Shown here: positions 62,383 to 64,000 of the stretch, in pieces
Layout: every line of letters starts with the position of its first letter
How positions within the stretch are numbered: position 1 is the first letter of the stretch
Assembly (NCBI RefSeq): GCF_018403185.1
Contig: NZ_BOSE01000009.1
Location: 62,001-126,000 of the forward strand
DNA: 64,000 nucleotides
Source: Paenibacillus montaniterrae
GTDB lineage: Bacteria; Bacillota; Bacilli; Paenibacillales; Paenibacillaceae
Direction of reading: 5' to 3'
Made by a program: the position numbers and the translations under genes
The notes under the pieces: generated by a model
The model's input: only the letters and a program-made list of their open reading frames with translations
Told to the model about the DNA's origin: nothing
Database searches by the model: none

Positions 62383-63135
62383 ATCCAGGTCTCCTTTAAA
62401 TAAAACTTCTTTAGCCGATTTGAACCAAAACAGAATGCACCTCGATCAGAGAAAACAGGTGCTCTATTTGGCGATAAACGACCTCAAGCTCGAAGATTTC
62501 GATCAAAAGGTTTTATTATCGTCAAGCCAATCATGAGTGTATAACCATACCATACCACATATCAGCATTTCTGTATTGTGATAAATTTCACCTATATTGA
62601 AATGAAATGGTCATCTTGCTTCATTAAAAATGAATAAGCAGTGAAAACATCGATTAGCACCAACCCCTACTCATAACAAAACCAGCAAATGAAGCTTCAT
62701 TTGCTTGGCGAGGAAACAAGTGTGGCTATGGCTGCAATCACAACTGGCCTAAGCTGTTACCTCTATTATAGCCTAATATGTTGAAATCGTCTCTATACTT
62801 GTGTCAAATTTCTCGATATTGTGGCAAATAATTAAAATTATTTCGCAGAATCCTCAAATTTTGATAAAGCAGTGAGTGATTTTTGTTGCAGAGCAGCTGC
62901 TTGGCTTGTGCAAGCATTGTGCGAGCAGGCATCAGTCAATGGTGCATTTTATATTGCTAATTATAGGATATGTTATTTGTAGCAAACTTATTTATGGCAA
63001 ATTCGCAAAATGATAGCTGCCTGCAAATTAAATTTTATAATCGGGTGAAAGAAGGAAGGGACAGGCGCTCAGTCTACTCAAGAGGATGAGCAGGTGAACG
63101 CCTGATGAACAGCTGAGTTGAACAGCAATTAAGGT
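62383..63135 (-). promoter_or_regulatory. Upstream region of the DUF1641-ndh operon with a Rex-like site
   Basis: This 750-bp gap holds no convincing gene. TTGTGATAAATTTCACCT (62576-62593) matches the Rex operator TTGTGAANNNNTTCACAA at 11 of 14 fixed positions. On the minus strand TATAAT (62770-62765) could be a -10 element, and TTGACA lies farther upstream at 62809-62804, too far to pair with it. A palindrome centred near 62835 (AAATAATT/AATTATTT) is unexplained. Confidence 0.4.
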
Positions 63136-63762
63136 TTACCAGTCTGTGTAACAGTGGACTTGGTTCGGAGCTGCAACGTCGATTGCATATTGGCAGCGGT
63201 TCGTTAAATCAACGAGGCTTAAGCAGCTGCCATGACCAGCGCCTGTATCCACTCCAATTTTGCCTGGGCCAAGCCATATCCGTCCAGCGGAGGCACCCAA
63301 GCGGAAGGTTGGGGTATGACCAAACACTACGGTATAAGCCTCAAGCGGCGGCGAGTTAAAAAACTCTCCTCTTATTTCCGTCAAATCTGTTGCTGTTTGC
63401 CGTTCCAGCGGGATGCCAGGACGCAAGCCCGCATGCACGAATAAATATTCGCCATCCTCGGCCCATAAAGGCAGCTCGGCCAGCCAATGCTGAATTTCAA
63501 CTTGCTCCTGCTCGGCAAGTCCGAGATCAGTCGGAATTTCATCGAGCCATTTGCGCTCATTATTGCCCAAGATACCGAGCGCGCCACGTGAAATTAACTG
63601 CTGTACGATATTTAATGTACCTAATGAATCAGGTCCTTTATTAACCCAGTCACCTAATATATAAAGTCGGTCGCATTCGGCATCATAATGCGCCGCCCGC
63701 AGCAGCTGCAGCAGCAGCGGCCCATGGCCATGCACATCCGATACCGCCAATATTCTTCCCAT
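63136..63762 (-). CDS. PrpE-like metallophosphoesterase / Ser-Thr phosphatase
   Basis: 208 residues with the PPP-type phosphoesterase motifs: ILAVSDVHGHGPLLL, YILGDWVNKGPDS, LGNNERKWLD, LFVHAGLRPG and VVFGHTP. In the third motif the usual GNHE is GNNE, so the catalytic His is replaced by Asn, while the metal-binding residues elsewhere are kept. The ribosome site is weak (AAGGTG, 13 bases from ATG). Family roles include protein phosphatase or dinucleoside tetraphosphatase; activity here is uncertain because of the substitution. Confidence 0.82.
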   Translation of the reverse strand: MGRILAVSDVHGHGPLLLQLLRAAHYDAECDRLYILGDWVNKGPDSLGTLNIVQQLISRGALGILGNNERKWLDEIPTDLGLAEQEQVEIQHWLAELPLWAEDGEYLFVHAGLRPGIPLERQTATDLTEIRGEFFNSPPLEAYTVVFGHTPTFRLGASAGRIWLGPGKIGVDTGAGHGSCLSLVDLTNRCQYAIDVAAPNQVHCYTDW

Positions 63763-63792
63763 TAAAGTTATTCAACACCTTAATTATTAAGT

Positions 63793-64000
63793 CAGCGCTT
63801 CGTAGCAAGCAGTCCTCCAGTCGCTTTTTAAATCGTAATGCTTTTATTATATTTTTTAAGGTAGCATTACGATGTTAAAGGCGACCCACTATCGTTTTTC
63901 AGCGCTTCGGAGCAAAGCATCCTCCAGTCGCTTTTTAAATCGTAATGCTTTTATTATATTTTTTAAGGTTGCATTACGATGTTAAAGGCGACCCACTATC
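63793..64000 (-). repeat. 106/107-bp hairpin repeats, inverted, running off the window
   Basis: GTCGC of successive units starts at 63820 and 63927, 107 bp apart; the second is cut by the window end. The stem is GTCGCTTTTTAAATCGTAAT with ATTACGATGTTAAAGGCGAC, the same as at 31.9 kb but with a different AT-rich loop, and each unit is preceded by CAGCGCTTCGGAGCAAAGCA or a variant of it. It lies just upstream of the phosphatase gene. Confidence 0.88.

Overview
The window looks like chromosomal DNA of a spore-forming, plant-polymer-degrading Firmicute of the Paenibacillus type. The signs are sensor kinase/AraC response regulator pairs of the YesM/YesN kind beside LplA/LplB/YtcP-type ABC transporters, an SLH-anchored glycanase, Spo0M, a SigV/RsiV pair, strong AGGAGG ribosome sites and several TTG starts. 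No rRNA, tRNA, CRISPR array or recognisable transposase-bearing insertion sequence was seen. The closest genus is an inference from gene content, not from a database match.

Layout. 1-1.1 kb: end of thiE, a thiamine-binding protein and a small membrane protein. 1.1-5.2 kb: a secreted GH5-CBM46-SLH glycanase behind two CcpA (cre) sites, and a secreted SLH-like protein of unknown role. 5.3-11.1 kb: assimilatory nitrite reduction (nirB-nirD-sumT), read leftwards from a leader holding a terminator and a two-hairpin ANTAR target; an ANTAR protein gene and a TrpD2-like gene read divergently, with TnrA/GlnR boxes between. 11.3-17.4 kb: a membrane AraC-type regulator with an oligosaccharide ABC transporter. 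17.6-26.3 kb: sigV-rsiV, an M24 peptidase, a luciferase-like monooxygenase, a ring-cleaving dioxygenase with its MarR regulator, an acyltransferase-like gene and a chemoreceptor. 26.7 kb: an isolated integrase-like MrpR/YopR-type gene.

27.8-40.8 kb is an aldouronate utilisation locus: YesN and YesM type regulators, solute-binding protein, two permeases, GH67 alpha-glucuronidase, intracellular GH10 xylanase and GH43 xylosidase. It imports 4-O-methylglucuronoxylan fragments and finishes their breakdown in the cytoplasm. 41-42.7 kb is a PadR/HAAS/DUF4097 envelope operon. 43.5-52.1 kb is a second glycoside unit: cupin-AraC regulator, cytoplasmic GH30 enzyme, kinase/regulator pair and a MalFG-type transporter. 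52.5-58.6 kb holds an M15 peptidase, an MBL-fold hydrolase, spo0M, pspA, pspC, an Rpn-family nuclease gene and an unknown gene. 58.6-63.8 kb holds a sirtuin, a BenE-like transporter, a DUF1641-ndh operon and a PrpE-like phosphatase.

The least explained parts are non-coding. (1) A 184-bp tandem element (31.16-31.82 kb, and inverted at 23.03-23.46 kb) has 18-bp terminal inverted repeats and arms that change together, and it supplies the stop codons of two unrelated genes. (2) A 106/107-bp hairpin repeat lies at 31.83-32.18 kb and at the right end of the window. (3) Five perfect DnaA boxes lie in 111 bp at 56.70-56.81 kb, four of them in one orientation at 21-22 bp intervals. (4) The nirB leader shows an ANTAR-type antitermination switch directly in its sequence.
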